A stretch of DNA of 64,000 nucleotides, taken from assembly GCA_963794265.1 (NCBI GenBank), contig CAWCDJ010000004.1:558001-622000 (forward strand). Direction: 5' to 3'. The stretch is from CAWCDJ01 sp963794265 (GTDB lineage: Bacteria; Acidobacteriota; Terriglobia; Bryobacterales; Bryobacteraceae). The notes below the pieces were generated by a model. The model was not told the origin of the DNA. It did not search any database and saw only the letters and a list, made by a program, of their open reading frames with translations. Below are positions 25,771 through 34,567 of this stretch, one piece after another (the first letter of the stretch is position 1; the number at the start of each line of letters is the position of its first letter). The translations under genes were made by a program, and so were the position numbers.

Positions 25771-26693
25771 GCAAAACTAAAGGCCCATACGAGGCTGGGT
25801 AGCTTGTCCAGCAGCTTTTCGAGCGAAACACTTCGCGAATCGTTGTCCTGCTGTTGGACGAGCTTTCGAAACTCCTTGTCCCGGCAGATATCGTTCGTGG
25901 TCTCGGAATTCTGTTGCATCGGTGACATCCGCAATTCGGCATCGTATTCGCGGCACCAGGAGCGGTATTCGGGGTTGGCGCGTACTTCGGCGATGGTTGG
26001 CGCCGCACCGTTCATTCCAAAACATAACGTCATCTGGACCACAATCAACAGAGCCGCAGCGGCGTACAGCAGTGTTACGAGAAAAGCGATCCCCCGGTAT
26101 TTGGAGGCGCTGCCAAGGACCCAAGAAACACACTCCCTCCGTATGATCCATTCGGCAGCGGTGGCAACGGTCTCGCGCGCCGGCGCAATTCTCCGGGCGG
26201 CCCATGACGCATCAGCCTTGGGCTTCGTAGCAACCGCGAGGGGTTTATCACATCGGACCGGACGCCCCCCGGACGGTAACTTACCGTAAGCTAGGCCCTC
26301 TTTTTGCCAGCGCCGGAAAGCGAAGGGGACCGCGCCCACAGCCGCGCAACACAGGCAGAAGAACAGCAGTCCCCAGCCCGATCCGCCCCTCTCCGGGCCA
26401 CTCGTCTTTGAAATCGCGGAAGAACCACCGCGCTGTGCCATCACCCTGCTACGATGCAACGGTTTGCGGGCGTCGTATAACAGGTAGGCGATAGGTCGCA
26501 ACTCCTCTGCCATATGCGCAGCAGGTATGCCGGACTCGAGGGAATAGGTCGGCGGCTTCCAAGTGCTCCACTCAGCTCTTGGAATACAGTAGCTTGACCG
26601 CGGGTCCCGGTTCGTAAGCGCGGATGCGAACAACCATCCGCCAACAAGTAGAACCCCAACGGATGTCAGCAGAACAGCGTGACGAGATCTCAT

Positions 26694-26975
26694 CCGTTAC
26701 CTCCGATTGCCGAATCGAAAGGTCCCGACGGGAAAGCCTAGCGCCAATCAGCTTGGAATGCAAGCCTTGTCTCGTGCCTCGTCAAGCCTCTTTAGAAAGG
26801 TCCCTTCGTCCAATCCATCCCGTGTTTCTGGGTGTAGCCGTAGCACAGCCCTGCGAGGCTCAGGCCGAACATCTAGGGCGAAGCGGAGGCGCAACCGGAA
26901 ACACCGCCGTTAGTTCGGGTCGCGTGGCTCTCCACCTCCATGCCTTGAGAGCCCTTTCACCAGGGAAGAACCGCC
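26694..26975. other. Intergenic stretch upstream of the channel-like gene
   Basis: 282 bp between the strong ribosome-binding site of the gene ending at 26693 and the mutator-type transposase remnant. It may contain the original operon linker and the decayed left end of that element. I see no gene, clear promoter or repeat. Confidence 0.35.
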
Positions 26976-27735
26976 GTGAAGAAACGCTATCACACAATCG
27001 ACAAGCGGGGAGAGGCCAACGAGGCAAAGCTGGCCGCGTCCCTCTCCAAGAACGGGCAACTGCTGTTGCCCATGGTGGATCTGATCGAGCACTGCCGTTT
27101 GGCCCGCGACGAACTCATTGGTGTGGCCGACCGCCCCACCGTCCAGGCCGTCCTGGAACTGTCGGCCGAGCAGGCGGCCGGCGGTCCCTGCCAGCAAGGG
27201 AAGCCGCGCGCCGGGGAGGTGGTCTGGCGCGGCCATCAAGCCGGAACCGCTATACTGAGCGACCGCGAGATGGAGGTGAAGCGGCCGCGGCCGTGCCGCA
27301 AGGGACCTCGCGGAACAGAAGTCGAGGTTCCCGCCTACGAAGCCATGCAGGACGAGCCACGGCCGGGGGGTTGCTTGCTCAACACGCTGATACGCGGGGT
27401 TCCCACCCGCCAGTATCGTGGCGCAGTTTCGTAGATGGCCGACGCCGTAAGGGTTTCTAAGTCGTGAGCCGGCAGATTATTGAGGCCTCGGAACCGGAGC
27501 TAGAAGAGATCCTGCGACGTCGCTTTGAGGAGATGCGGTTGGTGATCATCTACATCGACGACATCACGTTCGGGCACCACGTCATGATCGGCGGGGTGGG
27601 CGTGGATGCCGACGGTCACAAGCACGTGCTCGGGGTCCGCGAGGTGGGCGACCGAAAACGCCACCGTGGTCAACGAACTGCTGGAAGACGTGGTCGCCCG
27701 GGGCGTCAGTCCTGGGGAGTCGCTCGACCCGGCAA
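26976..27735 (+). pseudogene. Decayed mutator-type (IS256-like) transposase, 5' part
   Basis: A GTG start (26976) opens a frame with motifs of mutator-type transposases from this kind of genome (MVDLIEHCRLARDELI, EVKRPRPCRKG, VPAYEAMQ, LIRGVPTRQYRG). The frame stops at 27434. Homology continues in a second frame from 27464 (QIIEASEPELEEILRRRF, VIIYIDDI, GVDADGHKHVLGVRE) and in a third from about 27650 (ATENATVVNELLEDVVARGV) to about 27735. The rest is missing. With at least two frameshifts and no C-terminal half it cannot be active. It sits between two minus-strand genes that probably once belonged to one operon. Confidence 0.8.
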
Positions 27736-27807
27736 ATCGGGTGGCGACGCTCGCGATGCATTCGGAATTGACCCGAGCGCGGGATCGGCAGATAGCGGGC
27801 CGCGAAA

Positions 27808-29508
27808 CTATTCGCGATGCCGGCGCGCAATTGCCAACAGCAGCAAAGCGCAAGCCAACACAACCACCCCCGATATGATCACACCCAGGCTTCCATTCCA
27901 GATCGACCGCGACTCCGCGATCTGGCCGGCCTCGACAGATTTCGGGACTACCCCCAGCGGGCTGAAGTCGGAAAACAAAACCATGTCCTTCCACTTCACC
28001 GGCTCGGATGTATTGGCAGCCCGCCGCAACGCCTGCCCAACTGTGGGGTCGATCGGCGACTCGGGCGGGAGACTGATTTCAGTGAAGTCAACGCCGCCAC
28101 TGAAATATTGCGAAATGTGCGTGCTTGTCACATTTCCGTGTTTCTCCGACCTCTCCTCGGTGAAGTTATATTCCCCCTTTTCGACGGAGCGGCGGTACTC
28201 TTCCCACGTTGCCTTGGGCGTCCACCCTGGCCGAGTGAACAACGTCGGCAGGGTCTCCAACTGCCGGGCTCCCGTATTCTCGCCGTAGCGCTGTTTGTAC
28301 CAGGTCGCAAGAACGAGGCTAGCGAACACTTGACGCAGTTCGTGATACTGCGGGGCGGCATTGACCCAGGTTTGCAGCGTGGGCAGGACGAGTTCTTGGG
28401 CGGCATCCTGCGCCTTTTCTTTCGCGCTCTGCGGAGCCTCAATAACCGCTCCAGACTGGCCCCGTTTGCCCAGATACTCCGACTCCAACTGCACTTTGAG
28501 ATCGGCGGCCCTGAGGTAGGCCTCATCGTTGGTCGCGAACAATTCAATGTCGCCGGGTACTATCCAAAACCTAGATTCTTGCCGGATCTCGTTCCGAGGA
28601 CCGGTTGCGCCCGCAGCATCGTCCAGGCGTCGCCAATACTCTCTCGCATTGGCCGAGGAACGCGGGTCCGTGATGGCGGCGCTGTCCCTCTTCATCCGAA
28701 GGTCCGCTTCCAGCATGACTCGCGCCACGTCGGTCTTTCCGAGTTGCTGGTCCGCTATCCGGCTTGGCTCACTCGGATTCAGATTGACCCAAAACGTCGA
28801 TGCCGGCAGCAAGACTCCGGCGCGAAATGCCATCCGCGCCAAATCGTAAGCTTGGCTCCCGCTCTTGCCGTCAGCCTGTCCACGTCCTGTGGCAGCGGAG
28901 AAGACGAGCGGGAGTTTCCCGGATTGTCCTCCTCCCTCGACGTACGCGAGCTTGATAGAAGTAAAATCGATTCCCGCGAGATCTTGCGGAGTAGTAGAGA
29001 TAGGAGGACTCGACTTGACTTCCTTCTCGCCCAGGAGCCGTTCCAACTCTTCGATCAGGTTGCGTAGCATCCGGCAATCCTCCGTGTTCGGATGCTCGTC
29101 GCAGCCCAAGCTGCGGTATCGGTCCTTCAGCTCTTTCAACGCGATCTGGAGCCTCCGGAGCAGAGTCTGACAGCCTTTGTTTCCGCTTCCGCCGCTTCCT
29201 CCGCAGTACCTTCGATACGCGTCCATCAGGCGGCGGGCCCCGACGGCAACGCCTGACCCTTCGAGGCACTCGGCGTACTCATGCTCTTTGTCGAGCCACT
29301 TCCGTAAATCCTTGGCGCACTGGCGCTCCTCCTCCTCACGGTCGAATTCGTTATCGCTGCGGGGCGAGCCGGGACCGCACTTTATTGCCCACTCCCTTCC
29401 AAGCCTGTCCGCATTTTGCGCCAATTGTTCGCAGTCTTGCGCCAAGACGGGCGCGAGGCACACTGTGCAGATGATGGCCGCCAAGAGCCTCCCTGTGTTG
29501 CTCGGCAT
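27808..29508 (-). CDS. Cys-rich exported protein with C-terminal TM helix, first gene of the set
   Basis: 566 residues; ATG 29508 with an excellent GGAGGAG. The signal peptide (about 1-23, cleavage after PVLA) leads into about nine cysteines within the next 140 residues (e.g. KGCQTLL, LGCDEHPNTEDCRML), consistent with disulfides outside the cytoplasm. The middle is mixed alpha/beta. A TM helix near 533-557 (GVIISGVVVLACALLLLAIA) is followed by a basic tail (RRHRE), so the protein is a bitopic membrane protein with a large extracytoplasmic part. No family recognised. Same strand as the genes below 26693, from which it is now parted by transposase debris. Confidence 0.8.
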   Translation of the reverse strand: MPSNTGRLLAAIICTVCLAPVLAQDCEQLAQNADRLGREWAIKCGPGSPRSDNEFDREEEERQCAKDLRKWLDKEHEYAECLEGSGVAVGARRLMDAYRRYCGGSGGSGNKGCQTLLRRLQIALKELKDRYRSLGCDEHPNTEDCRMLRNLIEELERLLGEKEVKSSPPISTTPQDLAGIDFTSIKLAYVEGGGQSGKLPLVFSAATGRGQADGKSGSQAYDLARMAFRAGVLLPASTFWVNLNPSEPSRIADQQLGKTDVARVMLEADLRMKRDSAAITDPRSSANAREYWRRLDDAAGATGPRNEIRQESRFWIVPGDIELFATNDEAYLRAADLKVQLESEYLGKRGQSGAVIEAPQSAKEKAQDAAQELVLPTLQTWVNAAPQYHELRQVFASLVLATWYKQRYGENTGARQLETLPTLFTRPGWTPKATWEEYRRSVEKGEYNFTEERSEKHGNVTSTHISQYFSGGVDFTEISLPPESPIDPTVGQALRRAANTSEPVKWKDMVLFSDFSPLGVVPKSVEAGQIAESRSIWNGSLGVIISGVVVLACALLLLAIARRHRE

Positions 29509-29807
29509 CGCGACTCCTCCGGCGAGGACGGCGGAATTATAGCATGGTGCGCTCTCTCTGCCTTTGCAGCCTCTTGCCTCTCTCCGTCTTTCGCATTTCG
29601 CCCGGCACGGTCAGTCTGTTCCCCACGGCGATCCGGACCGAAACAGCAGCCGATCGTGACAGCGCTGCGTCTTCCCCTGAGTCAGATCAGCGACGCGTTG
29701 CGATGACGTTTGTTCGTGTATCTGCTCGCGATGCCGACCTTGCGGTCATCGAACTGATCACCGTCGATGGCGATGCGGTCTAGGTAGGGATACGGGGGAG
29801 CTTCGTG
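29509..29807. other. Non-coding stretch upstream of the cysteine-rich gene
   Basis: About 300 bp that should hold the promoter of the minus-strand gene set, since the next upstream gene ends at 30169. A plus-strand frame (29544-29783) shows no family signature. I could not pick out a convincing sigma-70 box. Confidence 0.35.
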
Positions 29808-30107
29808 AGCTTTCGGGTAGCCGCGGCGATGGATCTGACCACGCCCGCCGGGCGGGCCACTGCTGCCATGCTGGCCGTTTTCGCCGCCTTCGAGCGGGAG
29901 GTTCTGCAAGAGCGAACGCGGACTGGCCTGGCTCACGCACGCCAGAACGGCAAAAAGTCGGGACGGCCCGCAAACCGCCGCCATGCACTCTGCGGAATTC
30001 CGGGAACTCCATCGCGCCGGTGTCAGCAAATCGGAGATCGACGCCAGTTGAAGGTCTGCCGCACCTCGGTTCGCCGCATCCTGGCTGCCTATTCCTCCCA
30101 GAAATAG
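29808..30107 (+). pseudogene. Serine recombinase/resolvase remnant
   Basis: The C-terminal third of a resolvase-type recombinase: LTTPAGRATAAMLAVFAAFEREVLQERTRTG, then AHARQNGKKSGRP, as in the helix-E region of resolvases. The downstream helix-turn-helix is split between frames: HSAEFRELHRAGVSKSEI is readable in another frame before RTSVRRILAAYSSQK returns in the first. The N-terminal catalytic Ser domain is absent. Two frameshifts and the truncation mark it as dead. It is probably debris of an integrated element near the edge of the gene set. Confidence 0.75.
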
Positions 30108-30168
30108 GTCGGCCCACGTCTCGTACGCATTTTTGGCCGACAGCTCACTTTGTTATGCTGTCGGCGAT

Positions 30169-31440
30169 TTACTGATCGAGGACACAGCGGAACCCGATAT
30201 TCGCGGGCGCGACATCGGGGGGCTTAAAATCGCGGAACGAGACTCGGAGTGAGAGCGGCGGATCGAGGTAGGAGCCTCCGCGAACAACACGTCCGATGCC
30301 CGCTGAGGGGCCTTTGGGATTCTCGTGCGGCGCAGTCTGATAGTAGCGCTGGTCGTACCAGTCGGAAACCCACTCGCCGACGTTGCCGAGCATGTCAAAC
30401 AGGCCATAGCTATTCGGCATTCTGGCGGCGACCTCGCAAGGAGCCGAGCTGTTGCCGGAGAAACAGGCGATTTGATCCAAAAGGCCGTAGTACGGACCCA
30501 GAGTTCCGGCGCGTGCGGCATATTCCCACTCCGCCTCCGTCGGCAGCCTTCCGCCAATCCATCCGCAGTATTGGCGGGCGATCTCCCAGGCAACGGCTCG
30601 CATGGGCCGGTTTGGTTCGGTTGCAGCGGAGAGCCGGAGCCGCATCTCCTCGGCGAAGGGGCGAAACGCTTCCACCGTCACTTCGGTCCGAGCCATCCAG
30701 AAGCCTTTGGGAAGATCGACCGTGTGCCGTGGCTGTTCGTCTCCGTTGCAGGCTGCGTCTGATTCTGAGCAACCCATCAGGAATTGGCCTGGAGGAATCC
30801 ACCTATACCGCTGTTCAGCGCGGTCCGTTCGGACGCGGTCGGCTTTTTCGCCTGCAGGGGAGTGGGAGATCCTTGGGCCGTATGCCACATATGTACCAGC
30901 GGCCAACGCAAGAACACCGAAACCACCTACGATTGCGGGCCAGGGCATGTGTAGAGGGAGGGAAACCGTTGGCATCGGCGGCGGGGTCTCTCCGGGGCAG
31001 GCGATTCGCCAGATTCTCTCGGCTATCTCCACCAACAAGCGTGTCCTCTCAGCGCGTCTGAGCGAGTCTAGCGGCCGTTGGGGGTTATTCAGGCACTGAT
31101 ACTTGGCGAAGCCCACACGAGCGTACGCGGCCGCACCGACCGCGATCCAGAGTATCGGAGTACGCTTCTCTTGGACTGCGCGTAGCTCCTTTTCGATCAC
31201 GTAGTCCGACGCTGCCAGTCTGGCGGTCACGAGGAAAACGGTGACATCTGCATTCTGGAGGGCTTCCTGAATCGCGGGATCCCACTCGGCGCCCGGTTGG
31301 AGTTGCTTGTCCGACCACGTCGTGATTCGGCCTCCTCGCAGGTACGGCTTGAGGCAAATCAGCAACTCCTCTAGCCATCGTTTGTCGGCGTGGCTATAGC
31401 TGATGAAGGCGTTCACGGGAGTGTTCGCCGATACATTCAT
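30169..31440 (-). CDS. TIR domain - TM - FGE-sulfatase-like fusion protein
   Basis: 423 residues from ATG 31440; an ATG at 31473 would add 11. Neither has a good ribosome-binding site. Residues about 5-140 are a TIR domain (NAFISYSHADKRWLEEL, WSDKQLQPGAEW, ADVTVFLVT, then SDYVIEKEL, which carries the Glu expected in NAD-cleaving TIRs). A TM helix (about 175-197) follows. The C-terminal about 215 residues are a formylglycine-generating-enzyme-like domain (PPGQFLMG, EVTVEAF, GGRLPTEAEWEYAAR, FDMLGNVGEWVSDWY, RVVRGGSY, GFRC). The FGE-like domain is likely a binding module rather than a sulfatase activator. The fusion suggests a membrane-tethered sensor-effector, possibly in defence. Function is inferred. 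Confidence 0.88.
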   Translation of the reverse strand: MNVSANTPVNAFISYSHADKRWLEELLICLKPYLRGGRITTWSDKQLQPGAEWDPAIQEALQNADVTVFLVTARLAASDYVIEKELRAVQEKRTPILWIAVGAAAYARVGFAKYQCLNNPQRPLDSLRRAERTRLLVEIAERIWRIACPGETPPPMPTVSLPLHMPWPAIVGGFGVLALAAGTYVAYGPRISHSPAGEKADRVRTDRAEQRYRWIPPGQFLMGCSESDAACNGDEQPRHTVDLPKGFWMARTEVTVEAFRPFAEEMRLRLSAATEPNRPMRAVAWEIARQYCGWIGGRLPTEAEWEYAARAGTLGPYYGLLDQIACFSGNSSAPCEVAARMPNSYGLFDMLGNVGEWVSDWYDQRYYQTAPHENPKGPSAGIGRVVRGGSYLDPPLSLRVSFRDFKPPDVAPANIGFRCVLDQ

Positions 31441-31544
31441 ACGCTGAGCCCATGGATCAGTGCAAGGCACCATCGCTTGCGAGTCACCGACGATCCGGAA
31501 TTCGGACTGTTTATGTTAGCGCAGCAGCGACTCGCACAGAAACG

Positions 31545-32153
31545 TCACTTCTTAGTCTTCGGCGCTGGGCCTTCATATCGGATGTCATCAAGATAGAATG
31601 TGAGTCCAGTGGGATTGGCATCAGCTGTGGCGACCCATGTGAAGGCGCCTATCACCATCGAGAGCTTTTGGCCCTGCAATGGGATCGCGAATTTCTGCCA
31701 TTCTTTCGTAAGGGGCTTGCTGCCGATGCCGGTTTCAAAGGAGTCTTCATATTTCTTGCCCTTGATGCCGCCAGCCTTGAACTCGACGATTTCTCCTCCT
31801 TTCGCTCCGGCAGCCCAGAACGTGATGCTGGTTGCGCCCTGGACGCTCACGCCCGGTTTGTCCCCCCAGTTGTCGGCCGGATACAGCCAATAGACGCCGG
31901 CCCACCGGTTGCCTCCTGGCTGATACGTGACTTTGTAGCACATGTTGTCGGTGTCGCCGGGCCGGACGTTCTCACCGGCAACGGGCCGAACCTGAACACG
32001 ACCTGCCTGTGTGCCATCCCCCATGTACCCGGAGGCGACGAACTTGGTCGCCACGTCGAACGGCGCGGGGAGGCTGCTTTGGGCTGTGCCGGTTTCGATC
32101 GCGCTACAGGCACAGAGAAGCAGCAAGGCCAACGGGATGGTTGCGAGACGCAT
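31545..32153 (-). CDS. Lipoprotein with carbohydrate-binding-like beta-sandwich domain
   Basis: 202 residues from ATG 32153, chosen because AAAGGAGA precedes it; upstream codons in the frame are low-complexity Pro/Arg. The signal peptide has a lipobox-like LLLLCAC, so lipidation is likely. The mature part looks like a galactose-binding or CBM-type jelly roll (RWAGVYWLYPADNWG, ISFWAAGAKGGE-like strand pattern, FYLDDIRYEG at the end). Proteins of this type bind glycans in the envelope. It lies 72 bases upstream of the TIR-FGE gene on the same strand, but I cannot tell whether they are cotranscribed. Confidence 0.75.
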   Translation of the reverse strand: MRLATIPLALLLLCACSAIETGTAQSSLPAPFDVATKFVASGYMGDGTQAGRVQVRPVAGENVRPGDTDNMCYKVTYQPGGNRWAGVYWLYPADNWGDKPGVSVQGATSITFWAAGAKGGEIVEFKAGGIKGKKYEDSFETGIGSKPLTKEWQKFAIPLQGQKLSMVIGAFTWVATADANPTGLTFYLDDIRYEGPAPKTKK

Positions 32154-32939
32154 CGAACATCTCCTTTCTTGGGGGCGATCCACTTTGACAAGCGACACTA
32201 TTGAGCGCCGGACCGCCGCGCCGACATTATTGGACATGGCACACGTGTTGTCAAGCCGCGGCGGCGGTCGCGGTCGCGGCGGCCGAGTTGGCGAGTTCAA
32301 ATCCCGCCACAGGATAAGTTTAGAGTCTCGGCTCTGGACGGCCAGGACCCGTCTCGGCTAACGGGCTGATGATCAAACTCGGGCTCTTCGTGAGATCAAC
32401 CTTTGCGAGGTGGCCTGCCGTCTCGCCCGGCCGCTGAGAGTCCGAGCGTGTGCGAACCAGCGACGAAAAGCATATCGCGGTCGCCCACCGACCCGAATGT
32501 GTTTGCTGGTTCGCACCGCGCGGCAGCGGAGCAGAGTCTTGGGGTGTATGTCTCGGTGCTTCAGTGACACGTCGCCCGGATTGGAGACTCGGTTCGAAAT
32601 CCGTCTTTTTGGGGAGCCAAACCATTCAAAACCAATGGCTTACGGATATTAAAAAGTGGGTTGTACGACGCCTCGTACAAATTTCTGTGGAAAACTCCCG
32701 ATTCGTGTGCCTTTTGAACGTCTGGACGACGGCACAATAAGCACCTGCGGTGCTCCTCGCCAGCAGAGGTTCCCGTCTACCTCCCGGCGAAAAATGGGAC
32801 CCGTCGAAAACACTGTCCAAATCACCCCACCCACCCCACGATGCCCCGCCCCGGCACACAGGACGGCCCAGGATCGCTCCATTGGTGCCCGGTGCCTCTC
32901 CATCTCGGCACACTTGTCGGCCACGACGCTGCTCGATCA
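32154..32939. other. 786-bp stretch without a convincing gene
   Basis: Several short frames exist but none has a ribosome-binding site plus recognisable content. A perfect 12-bp inverted repeat GTGCGAACCAGC/GCTGGTTCGCAC (32450-32461 and 32505-32516) and a T-arm-like GAGTTCAAATCC (32293-32304) are the only structures I see. It is probably decayed mobile DNA. Confidence 0.5.
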
Positions 32940-33117
32940 TTACTTCGCCTTCAGGAGTTGTGCATTGACTGTCCTCTCGACCGCTGAATCCAGCTTGACC
33001 CAAATAATTGCTCCGGGCGGATGCCGGTATGGGACGGGCCGCTCAAGTCTGCGTGCGTTCTTCACGACCCATGCAAACGTCTGGCGGTAGTAGCCCAACG
33101 TCGCCTCGGTCGAGCGC
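32940..33117 (-). pseudogene. ASCH-domain-like C-terminal fragment
   Basis: A minus-strand frame ending at 32940 reads GYYRQTFAWVVKNARRLERPVPYRHPPGA, resembling the end of small ASCH-domain proteins of phages and islands (AWVLENAR...PVPCRG). Upstream of about 33120 the same strand is replaced by the IS21 remnant, so the N-terminal part is gone. ASCH proteins bind RNA or modified nucleosides. Only the tail is left and it is surely not functional. The family call rests on one motif. Confidence 0.4.
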
Positions 33118-33139
33118 ATCCCGGCTTTGCGTGCGTTCG

Positions 33140-33523
33140 TGCGGTACTCCGTGGCGGTCACCAACGACGAGCATCGCCCCAAGAGCCATCGTGCACATCT
33201 GGAGTGGACGCCCTCGCGCATGGTGCTTTGGGCGGGAACCATCGGCCCCTACACGGCCCGGCTGTTCGAGCGGATCATGAACGACAAGCCGCACCTGGAG
33301 ATGGGGTATCGCGGATGTCTGGGCATCATCCGGCTGGCGCAGAAGTACTCGGCGCAACGCGTGGAAGCCGCTTCGGAGCGTGCATTGCTCACAAGCGCGT
33401 GCCGCTACAAGAGCGTCGAGTCGATCTTGAAGAACTCGCTCGACCAGGTTCCACCGGCCTCGCCTCCGCCATCTTCCACACCACCGCACGACAAACTTCC
33501 GCGGAGCGGAATACTTCGAGTGA
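33140..33523 (+). pseudogene. istA: istA 3' remnant of a dead IS21
   Basis: The frame begins abruptly inside the IstA C-terminal domain (DEHRPKSHRAHLEWTPSRM, GPYTARLFERIMNDKPHLEMGYRGCLGI) and reaches the region just before the stop, where a small insertion shifts the frame (AEYFE-like end readable in the neighbouring frame at 33510-33523). Helix-turn-helix and DDE core are absent. The sequence differs from both IS21 elements at 2135-8699. It is followed at the normal distance by an istB remnant. Confidence 0.85.
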
Positions 33524-33530
33524 GGACGCT

Positions 33531-34172
33531 ATGTTACAGGAACCGATGATCGAAAAACTGACGACCATGCGGTTGCTGGGCATGGTAGACGCGTTAAAGG
33601 CACAAGAGCAAGATCCGCCTGCGCGCGAGTTGAGCTTTCTGGAGCGGCTGGGTTTGCTGCTCGATCAACAATGGACCTGGCGTGAAAATCAGGCGCTGGC
33701 GCGGCGGCTGTATGTGGCCAAGCTCAAGAGCGGCGCCTGCGTCGAAGAGATCGACTATCGCACCGCCCGTGGGTTGGACAAGAGCGTGATGCGAGGGCTG
33801 GCCCAGATGTCGGCGTGGGTGGCCAATCACGAGAACATATTCGTGCTCGGGCCCACTGGCGTTGGCATGAGCTTCGTGGCGTGCGCCCTGGCGCAGAAGG
33901 CGTGCCGCGATGGGTACTCGGCGTTCTGCACGCGCGCCGCCACGCTATTCCGGGATCTGGCGATCGCGCGGGCCGACGGCAGTCTGCGCAACGTGCTGGC
34001 CAAGCTCAGCCGCATTGAGGTGCTGGTGATCGACGACTGGGCCATGGCCCCGATGGCCGACGCCGAGCGGCGCGACTTCTGGGAGATCTGCGAGGACTGT
34101 TACCAGACTTGCTCGACGATCCTGACCTCGCAACTGCCTGTGGCGCGCTGGTGCGAACCGATCGGCGACCCC
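33531..34172 (+). pseudogene. istB: istB remnant with mutated Walker A, 3' truncated
   Basis: About 214 residues of an IstB-type ATPase from ATG 33531 (DQQWTWRENQALARRL, EEIDYRTARGLD, VLVIDDWAMAPM, STILTSQLPVARW) are preserved. The Walker A reads GPTGVGMSF: the essential Lys is Met (ATG for AAG). The last 30-40 residues are missing; beyond GDP the frame runs into a different gene fragment (DUF2924-like). Lysine loss plus truncation make ATPase activity impossible, so the element is fossil. Confidence 0.88.
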
Positions 34173-34175
34173 AGG

Positions 34176-34567
34176 AGCCGGGAAGCACCCACGGCCAGTT
34201 CCTGTTCCGCAAGATCGCCTGGCACCTGCAGGCTAAGGAGGAAGGCGGTCTGCCGGACTCGGTCCGCGACCTTGCCCGCGCCATCGCGCAGGACGTCCCG
34301 CTTCGGAACCGTGTGGTCAAGAATGCCCAAAAACGCCGCGCTGGGCTGCCGATGGAGCAGACTGCGACGACGACCATCACTCCGGATCACGACTCGCGGC
34401 TGCCGATGCCGGGTGGAGTAATCGTGAAACAGTTCCGCGGTGAGACGCTGGTGGTGAAGGCGACCGACCAGGGATTCGAATACGGCGACCGCCGGTACAC
34501 CTCGCTGAGTGCCATCGCCCATGAGATCACGGGCACGAAATGGAATGGCTTTTGTTTTTCGGATTGA
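34176..34567 (+). pseudogene. DUF2924 protein, 5' truncated by the IS21 remnant
   Basis: About 125 residues of a DUF2924-like protein: GQFLFRKIAWHLQAKEEGGL, then PMPGGVIVKQFRGETLVVKATDQGFEYGDRRYTSLSAIAHEITGTKWNG. The N-terminus is replaced by istB sequence. Near the end a one-base shift turns the family ending (LLFFGLTK, readable in the next frame) into FCFSD-stop. DUF2924 genes normally sit next to large serine recombinases on integrated elements; no intact recombinase remains, only the resolvase scrap at 29808-30107. Confidence 0.75.

Larger units (their letters stand above)
23021..26693 (-). pseudogene. Ion-channel-like multi-TM protein gene, split by an ISL3 element
   Basis: The two parts, 26693-25771 and 24416-23021, rejoin in frame when 24425-25770 plus one 8-bp duplication are removed, giving 772 residues (SLVWAFSFA then NPFFWSYWL). 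The ATG at 26693 has GGAGGT. TM helices lie at about 6-26, 105-130, 215-240, 312-335 and 345-370. A long extracytoplasmic region follows, then a pore loop FTTTGYGD (about 705-712) resembling the K+-channel filter TVGYGD, then a final TM helix (about 727-743). The 5' half now runs 88 codons into the IS in another frame; the 3' half could start at GTG 24382. The interrupted protein is probably non-functional, which may disable the whole system in this strain. Confidence 0.88.

Noticed and set aside
29544..29783. Plus-strand frame before the resolvase remnant as a gene
   Set aside because: No ribosome-binding site or motif; it overlaps the expected promoter region of the minus-strand gene set.
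30169..30400. FGE-like C-terminus as a target of a diversity-generating retroelement
   Set aside because: FGE-type folds can be such targets, but I see no reverse transcriptase or template repeat in the window.
30169..31440. The TIR-FGE protein as maturase of the sulfatase at 48316-49725
   Set aside because: It is fused to a TIR domain, 17 kb away in an accessory region, and I could not identify the active-site cysteine pair of true FGE.
32285..32320. T-arm-like GAGTTCAAATCC as a tRNA gene or attachment site
   Set aside because: No D arm, anticodon arm or acceptor stem can be folded around it, and it does not match the tRNA-Arg 3' end.
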